Source: CG10-46-32 sp964606465 (lineage in GTDB: Bacteria > Patescibacteriota > Patescibacteriia > UBA2169). Taken from it: a stretch of DNA of 11,898 nt. A model generated the notes under the pieces. That model had not been told where the DNA came from. It worked only from the letters and a program-made list of their open reading frames with translations, and did no database searches. The position numbers and the translations under genes are program-made. Numbering within the stretch: the stretch's first letter is position 1; each line of letters begins with the position of its first letter. The stretch is from positions 1 to 11,898 of the forward strand of contig CAZSGI010000021.1 in NCBI GenBank assembly GCA_964606465.1, written 5' to 3'. Shown piece by piece: positions 6,333 to 11,898 of this stretch.

Positions 6333-7985
6333 ATGACCCTCTACCGGACCTACCGCCCCAAGACGTTCAAGGAAGTCGTCGGCAGGGACGACATCATACG
6401 CATCCTTACGCGGCAGCTCGTGGCCGATACACTCACGCACGCGTATCTGTTTTCAGGCATCCGCGGGACCGGCAAGACCACGATGGCGCGCCTCTTGGCC
6501 AAAGCCGCGAATTGCTCAAACCGCGACCCGGCGAGCGGCGAGCCGTGCAACGCGTGCGCTCCCTGCACCGCCACGAACAACGGGGTGAGCCCTGACGTGG
6601 TGGAGATTGATGCGGCTTCCAACCGCAGGATCGAGGAGGTGCGGCAGCTGCGCGAGCACGTGCGGTACGTCCCCGCGAGCTCGCGGTACAAAGTCTACAT
6701 CATCGACGAGGCGCACATGTTGACCCGCGAGGCGGCGAACGCGCTCCTCAAAACCCTGGAGGAGCCGCCCTTGCACGCGATCTTCATCCTCGCCACCACC
6801 GAGCTCGAAAAGGTTCCAGACACCATTTTTTCGCGGTGCCAGCACTACAGCTTCGGCCGCCTCCCGCTCGAGCGCATCCAGGAGCGCCTGCGTGCCCTCG
6901 CGCGCGCCGAAGGCGTTTCGGTGGATGCGGAGGTGGTGAAAGAAATCGCGCGCCGGAGCGCGGGTTCCCTGCGGGACGCGGAGAGCCTCTTGGGGCAGCT
7001 TCTCTCCATGGGCAAGCCGGGCATCACGCAGGAGGACGCGCTCCTTTTCCTGCCGAAAGTCGCGTTTGCCGAAACCGCGGGATTCCTCCGCGCGCTCGTC
7101 AGGCGGGACGCGCCTCGGGCCCTGGAGCAGCTTTCTCGGCTCGAGGAGCGCGGAGGGAGCCTCGCGTTCTTTCTGGAGAACGTGCTGGAGTACGGCCGGC
7201 AGCTGATGCTCTTTGCGGTGACGGGCAGCGAGCGGCGGCTCGGGCTCCTCTTTTCGCCGGACGAAGCCGCGGAAATGGCGTCGCTCGCCCGCGCGAGCTC
7301 GCCCGCGCGGCTGCTCCAAATCACCCGCGAGCTCATCCGCGCGAGCTCCGACCTCGCGCTCGTGCCTGATGAGCCGTCGCTCGCGATAGAGCTTGCGGTG
7401 GTGCTCTTGTGCGGCGAAGAGGACGAAGGCCCGGTTGTCGCGTCAACGCCAGCCCGGCTCGCGCAGCCAAATCTTGTCCCGGATCGTTCCCTGATCAAAG
7501 TCGGGGACGAGGATCCGGGAAAAGAACCGGCGAAAACAAAACCAACCGATAGCCTGCCTCGCGTTGCGCCAAAACTCGCCGCGTCCGCCGTCTCGTCAAA
7601 AGCAGCGCCCGCGCACTCGCTTGAGGAGATCCTGGACGGCTGGGGCGAGGTTCTCACCAAAGCGCGCAACAAGAACCACGCCCTGAACTTCGTGCTCGGC
7701 GTGGCCGAACCCGTGGGCGTGTCCGGAGGGACGCTGGAGCTCGCGTTCAAGTACCGCTTGCAGCAGGAGAAGGCGCTGGAGCTCAAAAACCGCGAGACGG
7801 TTGAAACAATCATCAAAGAGGTGTATGGTACCCCGTACCGCATAGAGCCCACGTTTGCCGAAGCAACGCGGCCGGGTACGCGCGCCGGAGCCTCCCGCGC
7901 ACCAGAGCGCGATGAGCTCCTGAAAGCGGCGCTGGAGGTTTTTGAAGGCGCGGAGATATTGAACGAGCAATCGGGGATCGTCTAA
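6333..7985 (+). CDS. dnaX: DNA polymerase III subunit gamma/tau (clamp-loader ATPase)
   Basis: This 550-aa clamp-loader subunit opens and loads the sliding clamp and links the replisome. It begins MTLYRTYRPKTF, the standard DnaX start. Walker A is GIRGTGKTT (42-50), and zinc-binding Cys residues are C61, C72, C75 and C78. Walker B is IIDEAH with D125-E126. Sensor 1 LATTE, an SRCQ arginine-finger motif and a helical collar domain follow. After residue ~370 there is a Pro/Lys-rich linker, then a C-terminal domain near residues 430-515. An in-frame GTG at 6318 lies in the terminator T tract and is rejected as the start. There is no Shine-Dalgarno. No A6-type slippery site is seen, so gamma would not arise by the E. 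coli frameshift. The last 15 bases, including the TAA stop, lie inside the tRNA-Gln gene. Confidence 0.95.
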   Translation: MTLYRTYRPKTFKEVVGRDDIIRILTRQLVADTLTHAYLFSGIRGTGKTTMARLLAKAANCSNRDPASGEPCNACAPCTATNNGVSPDVVEIDAASNRRIEEVRQLREHVRYVPASSRYKVYIIDEAHMLTREAANALLKTLEEPPLHAIFILATTELEKVPDTIFSRCQHYSFGRLPLERIQERLRALARAEGVSVDAEVVKEIARRSAGSLRDAESLLGQLLSMGKPGITQEDALLFLPKVAFAETAGFLRALVRRDAPRALEQLSRLEERGGSLAFFLENVLEYGRQLMLFAVTGSERRLGLLFSPDEAAEMASLARASSPARLLQITRELIRASSDLALVPDEPSLAIELAVVLLCGEEDEGPVVASTPARLAQPNLVPDRSLIKVGDEDPGKEPAKTKPTDSLPRVAPKLAASAVSSKAAPAHSLEEILDGWGEVLTKARNKNHALNFVLGVAEPVGVSGGTLELAFKYRLQQEKALELKNRETVETIIKEVYGTPYRIEPTFAEATRPGTRAGASRAPERDELLKAALEVFEGAEILNEQSGIV

Positions 7986-8044
7986 TGGTAGGACGCCAGG
8001 TTCTGGCCCTGGTAATCGGGGTTCAAATCCCTGTCCCCGAGCCA
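7971..8044 (+). tRNA. tRNA-Gln (anticodon CUG)
   Basis: A full cloverleaf can be drawn. The acceptor stem TCGGGGA (7971-7977) pairs with TCCCCGA (8034-8040). The D arm is GTC/GAC with a loop containing TGGTA. The anticodon stem CCAGG/CCTGG carries loop TTCTGGC (8001-8007), giving anticodon CTG (8003-8005), which reads CAG glutamine codons. The T arm has loop TTCAAAT and one G-U pair. G is the discriminator, and the CCA end (8042-8044) is encoded. The 5' 15 bases overlap the end of dnaX. No strong private promoter is seen; GATATT at 7955-7960 is a weak -10 candidate. Confidence 0.95.
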
Positions 8045-8061
8045 CGCATTACATCAATCAT

Positions 8062-8868
8062 ATGACCCAAGCATACGAAACCTTCAGGAGCTTCCAAGGG
8101 AGGAAATTTGGCAAGCGCGCCGGGTACGCCGTGATCATCATCATCCTGCTTTTCTCAAGTTTTGGAACCGTGGGCGCAGGGGAGCGCGGTGTCTTATTGC
8201 AGTTCGGCGCAGTGCAAGATAGGGTGTTTGGCGAAGGATTGTATGTTAAGATTCCGTTCATCCAGCACGTGGTCAAAGTGGACGTCAAAATCCAGAAAGA
8301 CGAAGTGCCCGCAAGCGCGGCATCAAAAGATTTACAGGTAGTCACCTCAAAAATCGCGCTCAACTTCCATTTGTCGCCTGATAGTGTGAACCGCATCTGG
8401 CAAGACGTGGGCAAAGACTACAACACGCGCATCATTGCACCAGCCATCCAGGAAGCGGTCAAGGCGACCACTGCAAAGTTTACGGCCGAAGAGCTTATCA
8501 CCAAGCGCGAGGAGGTCAAGGAAGAGGTCAAATCAAACCTGTCCGAGCGCCTGCTTGAGCGCTCCATCATAGTAGACGAGTTCAATATCATTGATTTTGA
8601 TTTTTCAAAAGCCTTCAACGACGCCATTGAGCAGAAGGTTACGGCCGAGCAGCTGAAGCTCAAGGCAGAGCGGGATTTGGAGCGTATTATCATTGAAAAA
8701 GAGCAGCAAATTACCCAGGCCGAGGCAAAGGCCCAGGCCATCCAGATAGAGGCCCAGGCCCTGCGGGTCAATCCCGGTGTGATACAGCTGCGCTGGATAG
8801 AGAAGTGGGACGGAAAAGCTCCGCAGTACTGGGGCAACGTAAATCCGTTCTTTGGATTGAACCAGTAG
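8062..8868 (+). CDS. SPFH/prohibitin-family membrane protein
   Basis: This 268-aa member of the stomatin/prohibitin/flotillin superfamily belongs to a group of oligomeric membrane scaffold proteins tied to membrane order and protease control. One membrane helix (residues about 20-40, VIIIILLFSSFGTV) is followed by the SPFH domain, starting GERGVLLQFGAVQD and including GEGLYVKIPF and the helical segment DYNTRIIAPAIQEAVK, typical of prohibitins. Residues about 195-245 are a charged coiled coil ending in an Ala/Gln/Glu-rich repeat (QAEAKAQAIQIEAQA). The ATG lies 17 bases after the tRNA CCA with no Shine-Dalgarno. The message may begin at the processed tRNA 3' end (inference). It is followed by a cNMP-domain gene 36 bases downstream. 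Confidence 0.92.
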   Translation: MTQAYETFRSFQGRKFGKRAGYAVIIIILLFSSFGTVGAGERGVLLQFGAVQDRVFGEGLYVKIPFIQHVVKVDVKIQKDEVPASAASKDLQVVTSKIALNFHLSPDSVNRIWQDVGKDYNTRIIAPAIQEAVKATTAKFTAEELITKREEVKEEVKSNLSERLLERSIIVDEFNIIDFDFSKAFNDAIEQKVTAEQLKLKAERDLERIIIEKEQQITQAEAKAQAIQIEAQALRVNPGVIQLRWIEKWDGKAPQYWGNVNPFFGLNQ

Positions 8869-8882
8869 GAGAACGCTCCTAC
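8865..8882 (+). other. Small hairpin across the SPFH stop codon
   Basis: GTAGGAG (8865-8871) pairs perfectly with CTCCTAC (8876-8882) around an AACG loop. It includes the TAG stop of the SPFH gene. With no T tract it is unlikely to be an intrinsic terminator; it may stabilise or process the message between the two genes. Confidence 0.45.
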
Positions 8883-8904
8883 GCATAACCCAAGGAGGAG
8901 AGAG

Positions 8905-9453
8905 GTGAACGACGCTACAGCAAGGCACGAGGCCGTGAGAGCGGCCATGGATGCGCTGGCCCAGGCTCCGATGTTCCACAACCTGACGAACGGCATGCTG
9001 CGCCAGGTGGCGGAACATGCGCGTCCCGCGCGATTTGAGGAGGGGGAGGTTATCTACCGTCAGGGAGATGCGAGCACGAGCATGCTCGTCATCGGCTCCG
9101 GCACCGTGGCAGTTTGCCGGGACAAGGTTGAGCTCGCGCTTCTCACCAGCGGGGACACGGTGGGCGAGGTGGGCGCGGTCCTTGCCGGGCCGCGCATGGC
9201 CACGGTGGTGGCGCGCTCCGAGGTTTCCGGCTACGCCATCAGCAAGGAGGGCCTGGATATGGCCTTCGTGTGCGACGGGAGGCTGAAGGACGTGGTCCAG
9301 GAGAACATCATCGGGCTCACGAATGAGCGGCTCGGGATTGCCAATCGGAAGAACGCAGACTTGACCGCGGAGGCGCTCCAACTCCGGGCCGAGTTCGCGG
9401 CTGCCCTCCAGGCGCTTGAGGAGCTGCGTGCCAGATTAGCGATGGCTTACTAA
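8905..9453 (+). CDS. Stand-alone cyclic-nucleotide-binding-domain protein
   Basis: This 182-aa protein is mostly one cNMP-binding beta-roll (residues about 17-130). It opens with APMFHNLTNGMLRQVAEHA and has the RFEEGEVIYRQGD turn. The phosphate-binding cassette is G87-E88 ... P96-R97-M98-A99, retaining the Glu and Arg that hold the cyclic phosphate and ribose in this family. A helical, Ala/Leu-rich tail (residues about 140-182) looks like a coiled coil. There is no helix-turn-helix, kinase or channel domain, so it is not a CRP-type regulator; it may sense a ligand and act on a partner. The GTG start is set by AAGGAGG six bases upstream. No clear promoter was found in the 36-base gap, so it may be co-transcribed with the SPFH gene; its strong Shine-Dalgarno differs from that gene's. 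Confidence 0.88.
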   Translation: MNDATARHEAVRAAMDALAQAPMFHNLTNGMLRQVAEHARPARFEEGEVIYRQGDASTSMLVIGSGTVAVCRDKVELALLTSGDTVGEVGAVLAGPRMATVVARSEVSGYAISKEGLDMAFVCDGRLKDVVQENIIGLTNERLGIANRKNADLTAEALQLRAEFAAALQALEELRARLAMAY

Positions 9454-9510
9454 ACCGCCACGGCATCTATGTCGCGGTAGCAAGCTGAACCTCGCGCGGA
9501 GGAGTGCAAC

Positions 9511-9545
9511 GGGGCAGTGCCGCACAGGCGCTGCCCCCTTTTTTT
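9511..9545 (+). terminator. Terminator of the cNMP-domain gene
   Basis: GGGGCAG (9511-9517) pairs with CTGCCCC (9531-9537), with four further pairs inside (one G-U), followed by TTTTTTT (9539-9545). The T run is one half of a T7-GCGC-A6 palindrome shared with the opposing terminator. Confidence 0.85.
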
Positions 9546-9547
9546 GC

Positions 9548-9583
9548 GCAAAAAAGAGCGGGGAGTCCCTTTGGGGCTCCCCG
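9548..9583 (-). terminator. Terminator of the 110-aa minus-strand gene
   Basis: The stem CGGGGAGTCCC (9559-9569) pairs with GGGGCTCCCCG (9573-9583), including one G-U, with a TTT loop. On the minus strand it runs into CTCTTTTTTGCG. It is arranged tail to tail with the plus-strand terminator at 9511-9545. Confidence 0.85.
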
Positions 9584-9617
9584 TTGTTGTTGACCTCGGC
9601 GCGTCATGTGCGCGCGC

Positions 9618-9950
9618 TCATACTGTTGTCTCCTCCAGCGCGCTGCGCTCCTTAAGCCGTGCGAGCCCTTCTTGCTGGAGGTGCGCGATCCGACCCTCCA
9701 GTATGTGGCGGAACTGGTCAAACTCGGCGCCGATGGGAGCGCGGTAGAGCGCTTTCTGCAGCTCATGAATCGCGTGGCCGTGCTGCGCGAGGTCCGGATC
9801 CGCCTTGCTCACCAGGGCGATGAGTTCGCCCGGCCGAGCCTCACCTATCACCAGGTTCCAGTTCCGGGTGCCTGGGAACATCAGGAACGCCTCACCATCC
9901 AGGGGAAGCGTTACTCCGGGAATCGGAATCACGTGCTCTGCGTGCGCCAT
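9618..9950 (-). CDS. Unrecognised 110-aa protein
   Basis: No family is recognised. The first half (MAHAEHVIPIPGVTLPLDGE, then FLMFPGTRNWNLVIGE and ELIALVSKADP) looks beta-rich and compact. The second half (from about residue 57) is helical and charged, ending in HLQQEGLARLKERSALEE, a likely coiled coil. There is no signal peptide or membrane segment. The ATG at 9948-9950 is preceded on the minus strand by GGGGGAG about seven bases away, a good Shine-Dalgarno. It is a one-gene unit with a TTGACA promoter and its own terminator. Cytoplasmic location is inferred. Confidence 0.7.
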   Translation of the reverse strand: MAHAEHVIPIPGVTLPLDGEAFLMFPGTRNWNLVIGEARPGELIALVSKADPDLAQHGHAIHELQKALYRAPIGAEFDQFRHILEGRIAHLQQEGLARLKERSALEETTV

Positions 9951-10006
9951 GACATTTCTCCCCCGAGTGCGAGTGTATGCGTGGCTGGTAGGAACGAGTT
10001 ACTTAT

Positions 10007-10035
10007 GTTGTACGCGGTACTGCGGGTTTTGTCAA
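10007..10035 (-). promoter_or_regulatory. Promoter for the 110-aa gene
   Basis: On the minus strand, a consensus TTGACA (10030-10035), a 17-base spacer and TACAAC (10007-10012, 4/6). It sits just upstream of, and divergent from, the promoter of the 65-aa gene. Confidence 0.6.
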
Positions 10036-10061
10036 CCAGGCTTTTGCTCGGTTTGCGAATA

Positions 10062-10070
10062 TGTTATACT
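10062..10070 (+). promoter_or_regulatory. Extended -10 promoter for the 65-aa membrane protein
   Basis: TG at 10062-10063, one base, then TATACT (10065-10070). A -35 is weak (TTTGCT at 10043-10048, spacing 16). The predicted start near 10077 leaves a leader of about 23 bases. A TGTTAACA palindrome (10076-10083) sits at the predicted start. Confidence 0.6.
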
Positions 10071-10099
10071 ATGGGTGTTAACAACTCAAAAACAAACGT

Positions 10100-10297
10100 A
10101 TGCGCGAAATGAAACAAAAGAATTTCAATCTGGTCGCGGGCATCATCATTTTCCTGGCCGGAACCCTGCACTTTGCGCGCGCTGTCCTTGGCTGGGAGTT
10201 CAGCGTGAACAGCTGGGACGTTCCCATGTTCGCAAGCTGGATCGCCATCATCGTAGGCTGGTACGTGGGGCTGAACGGCTTGCGGCTCTCTAAGTAG
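10100..10297 (+). CDS. Small two-helix membrane protein, 65 aa
   Basis: Two hydrophobic helices are clear: residues about 10-30 (LVAGIIIFLAGTLHFARAVL) and about 43-60 (MFASWIAIIVGWYVGLNG), joined by a short polar loop GWEFSVNSWDVP. The N-terminus (MREMKQKN) and the C-terminus (RLSK) are basic, which by the positive-inside rule puts both ends in the cytoplasm. No family is recognised. The ATG at 10100 lacks a Shine-Dalgarno; an in-frame ATG three codons later is an alternative. Expression is supported by a good extended -10 promoter. Confidence 0.75.
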   Translation: MREMKQKNFNLVAGIIIFLAGTLHFARAVLGWEFSVNSWDVPMFASWIAIIVGWYVGLNGLRLSK

Positions 10298-10312
10298 GGG
10301 CCAGTACCTCAC

Positions 10313-10349
10313 AAAAAATTGAGCGGGAATCCCTTGGGGACTCCCGCTC
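10313..10349 (-). terminator. Terminator of the 287-aa minus-strand gene
   Basis: GAGCGGGA (10321-10328) pairs with TCCCGCTC (10342-10349), with an inner TCCC/GGGA extension after one A-C mismatch. On the minus strand it is followed by AATTTTTTGTG. It may also slow read-through from the 65-aa gene, whose side has only a short TTT. Its sequence resembles the 9548-9583 hairpin. Confidence 0.8.
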
Positions 10350-10367
10350 TTTGCGCGCGGCCACGCC

Positions 10368-11231
10368 TCATCCTTCGGAGGCGTGCTGCGCCGCCAGGTC
10401 GCGGCTCGCGAGGTGCTGGCGAAGCTGGCGCCGGATCGTGTCGGCCTGTTCCTGGAGCTGGCCGATCTCTTCGCGGTGCTGGCTTTCGTTTTCCTTGAGC
10501 ACGCCGATCCGTTTCGCGGTGTCTATGAGCCGGCGCATGCCGCTCGCGTAGGAGGGATCTTGTTGCGCGGCCTCTGCGACGAGCCGATCGTGAAGTTTCT
10601 CGTCGGGTTTTCCCTCGTCGTTTTTGCCCACGAGCGTGTACAGGTCGCCCAGCGGGTGGTCTATCCACGCGTCGCGATCGAGTGATAGGAGCGGCCTGAT
10701 ATCCATACGGTGCGGCATGGGGTCACCCTCCTTTGGGATTTTGAACGCGGTCAGCTGGAGGCGGTAGCCCCCGAGAATTGACATTTTCCGCAGTACGGCG
10801 TTCGCGCCGTCAACCACGGCCCAGAAGTTGAAGCGTTCCTGGTGCCAGCAGTCGCGCATCCGGCGCTCAACCTCTGCCGCCAAGCCGCGGTAGTCGGCCC
10901 CGTCCGCGAGCGCCTTGCGGATGCGCGGCAGCCAGTACCGCGCGCTGAACCGGACTTCACTGAAGGTCCAGTAGCGCCCGCCAAGGCGAGCGGGCTTCCC
11001 GTGGTACGGCGAAAGCTCGCGCCAGTTGAGCCCGTGGAATTCCACGTAGATGTACGCCTGGTTCGGTCCGGCGATGCATACTGTGACCCCGCCGATGTAT
11101 TCCCAGTACTTGCGCACGCTACGCTGGTTCAGGTCGTCCCGCACGCACGCCATGAGCGTGCCTTCCATTTCCGGCGGTATGTCGCAGGAGTCGGAACTGT
11201 ACTTCACCGAAACTGTCGGCTTCTGCGCCAT
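10368..11231 (-). CDS. Unrecognised 287-aa protein with a C-terminal coiled coil
   Basis: No family is recognised. Residues 1-180 look globular and rich in Trp and Tyr: KYWEYIGGVTVCIAGPNQAY, then FHGLNWRELSPYHGKPARLG, GRYWTFSEVRFSARYWLPRI and ERRMRDCWHQERFNFWAVVD. Residues about 235-280 are a long charged helix (IGVLKENESQHREEIGQLQE and onward), a likely coiled coil. No membrane segment or catalytic motif stands out. The ATG at 11229-11231 is preferred because GAGG lies five bases upstream on the minus strand; an in-frame TTG at 11273 would add 14 residues but has no such site. The gene has a near-consensus promoter and a private terminator. Confidence 0.75.
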   Translation of the reverse strand: MAQKPTVSVKYSSDSCDIPPEMEGTLMACVRDDLNQRSVRKYWEYIGGVTVCIAGPNQAYIYVEFHGLNWRELSPYHGKPARLGGRYWTFSEVRFSARYWLPRIRKALADGADYRGLAAEVERRMRDCWHQERFNFWAVVDGANAVLRKMSILGGYRLQLTAFKIPKEGDPMPHRMDIRPLLSLDRDAWIDHPLGDLYTLVGKNDEGKPDEKLHDRLVAEAAQQDPSYASGMRRLIDTAKRIGVLKENESQHREEIGQLQEQADTIRRQLRQHLASRDLAAQHASEG

Positions 11232-11279
11232 GCTGTCCTCGTTTTCTTGAAGGTGCGTTTCTGTTTTTGGCAAGAGGTT

Positions 11280-11308
11280 ATCATACCGATATTGGATGAT
11301 GTTGTCAA
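11280..11308 (-). promoter_or_regulatory. Near-consensus promoter for the 287-aa gene
   Basis: On the minus strand, TTGACA (11303-11308), a 17-base spacer and TATGAT (11280-11285, 5/6). It is among the best promoters in the window. The transcription start is near 11273, giving a leader of about 41 bases. Confidence 0.85.
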
Positions 11309-11319
11309 TGTTTTGACAA
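11302..11319. promoter_or_regulatory. Inverted repeat joining two divergent -35 boxes
   Basis: TTGTCAA (11302-11308), four bases, then TTGACAA (11313-11319) form a 7-bp perfect inverted repeat. Each arm carries the -35 box of one of the two divergent promoters, so a protein bound here could control both. Simple back-to-back -35 boxes explain most of the symmetry. Confidence 0.55.
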
Positions 11320-11341
11320 AACCATGTGCCGCGAGCATACT
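11313..11341 (+). promoter_or_regulatory. Promoter for the 141-aa gene
   Basis: TTGACA (11313-11318), a 17-base spacer and CATACT (11336-11341, 4/6). The start is predicted near 11348, giving a leader of about 36 bases with a strong Shine-Dalgarno. Confidence 0.65.
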
Positions 11342-11383
11342 CTAAGTTAGAACCTTCGTTTTCTCACCACCGGAGGGGGGACC

Positions 11384-11809
11384 ATGCGCGCAATCCAGCT
11401 GCAGTACCAGTGTGATGTAGGAACTGACAGCATACCGGCCCAGCATGGGATGATGCTTTTGTACATAGTTGGGCGCATCGTGGTTTTTACGGTGATACAT
11501 ACCACGTTGCGTCCGCCAACTGACCAGCTGCTCTACCAGGCGTTGGAGGGTTGTCTCCGGCGTATGCACGTGGATGACCTCATCTACTACTACGTCATGA
11601 CTCACCGTTCCCACCCGCACGTTCCGTACGATGGGCCGCAGGTGGTCCGTCTCCACCTGCGGGAGAGGGATGGCATGGTTACGGCCCTGGCGAAGGCTTC
11701 CTTCCGAGGAACGTTTTCGCCCAAGGATGCGGTGATGCGCCACGTGTACATGACGGACGTGGTGGACGTTCTCTCGGACGTGGTGATACAAATGGGTAGC
11801 ACGCGGTAG
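11384..11809 (+). CDS. Unrecognised 141-aa protein
   Basis: No family is recognised. It begins MRAIQLQYQCDVGTDSIPAQ. A hydrophobic stretch MMLLYIVGRIVVFTVI (residues about 23-38) could be a buried strand pair or a weak membrane segment. Later parts, LEGCLRRMHVDDLIYYYVMT and DAVMRHVYMTDVVDVLSDVV, look helical. It is unusually rich in Val, His, Met and Tyr. The ATG is supported by GGAGG (11372-11376) seven bases upstream. It is a one-gene unit with a TTGACA promoter shared back to back with the 287-aa gene and a terminator downstream. Function unknown. Confidence 0.7.
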   Translation: MRAIQLQYQCDVGTDSIPAQHGMMLLYIVGRIVVFTVIHTTLRPPTDQLLYQALEGCLRRMHVDDLIYYYVMTHRSHPHVPYDGPQVVRLHLRERDGMVTALAKASFRGTFSPKDAVMRHVYMTDVVDVLSDVVIQMGSTR

Positions 11810-11846
11810 CTCAAGCGGAGGTGTTGCACCGCGATGTTCGTTGCAC

Positions 11847-11874
11847 GGCAGCGCACCAGCCGCTGCCTTTTTTT
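11847..11874 (+). terminator. Terminator of the 141-aa gene, with T7-GCGC-A palindrome
   Basis: GGCAGCG (11847-11853) pairs with CGCTGCC (11861-11867), seven-base loop, followed by TTTTTTT (11868-11874). It continues as GCGCAAAAAG, the same arrangement as at 9539-9555, so a minus-strand terminator probably begins just beyond the window. Confidence 0.85.
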
Positions 11875-11898
11875 GCGCAAAAAGAAAGGCCCGCACCC

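Noticed and set aside
7500..7560. Programmed frameshift in dnaX giving gamma
   Set aside because: Only short A runs are present (AAAA), none matching the A6-AAG type slippery sequence or a following stem.
6845..7852. 335-codon minus-strand frame and a 177-codon plus frame (6836-7369) within dnaX
   Set aside because: Both are Ser/Arg- or Ala/Arg-rich shadows of the clear dnaX frame.
8865..8882. Terminator after the SPFH gene
   Set aside because: The hairpin lacks a T tract and overlaps the stop codon; listed only as a hairpin.
11342..11896. 184-codon minus-strand frame
   Set aside because: It crosses a terminator and a ribosome site of the plus-strand 141-aa gene and lies opposite it.
11834..11898. 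Small frame ATG at 11834 preceded by GGAGG
   Set aside because: It would read through the terminator hairpin and T tract and runs off the window; the GGAGG is also too far upstream of the ATG.
1..11898. CRISPR array, insertion sequence, integrase or attachment site
   Set aside because: No regularly spaced repeats, transposase, integrase or terminal repeats were seen; the tRNA gene has no duplicated 3' end in the window.

Overview
This window looks like a chromosomal segment of a Candidate Phyla Radiation / Patescibacteria genome, most likely Parcubacteria-like. That placement is inferred from gene character and is not proven. A large membrane-anchored VirD4/HerA-type ATPase is paired with a small hypothetical protein. 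Housekeeping genes (pyrG, rpmA, dnaX, tRNA-Gln) are tightly packed and lie among many short unrecognised genes. G+C looks moderately high, which opens long false reading frames opposite the real genes. No integrase, transposase, CRISPR array or phage gene was seen.

Layout from left to right: (1) the 3' end of CTP synthase (+) meets, tail to tail, a 468-aa protein (-) with a cold-shock-like N-terminus. That gene has its own promoter, a long structured leader and a terminator. (2) rpmA (L27, -), with its own terminator, a nested-hairpin leader and a promoter, diverges from (3) a two-gene operon (+) of a 179-aa hypothetical and the 834-aa ATPase. (4) A 206-aa uncharacterised protein follows with its own promoter, 5' hairpin and terminator. 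(5) dnaX is next; its stop codon lies inside a tRNA-Gln(CUG) gene, and an SPFH/prohibitin gene starts 17 bases after the tRNA. (6) A small cyclic-nucleotide-binding-domain protein follows. (7) The right third holds short single-gene units on both strands: a 110-aa protein (-), a 65-aa two-helix membrane protein (+), a 287-aa protein (-) and a 141-aa protein (+). They are separated by compact divergent promoters and hairpin terminators, two of which share a T7-GCGC-A palindrome.

A pattern runs through the window. The recognisable housekeeping and widely distributed genes lack a clear Shine-Dalgarno sequence, and two of them (the 179-aa gene and dnaX) may be leaderless. Most unrecognised genes have a strong Shine-Dalgarno, and several have a TTGACA-17 bp promoter and a private terminator, so they look like self-contained one-gene cassettes set between core genes. 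This is the most interesting system-level signal here. It is an inference from sequence, and comparative genomics could test it. All promoter and terminator calls were made by eye.
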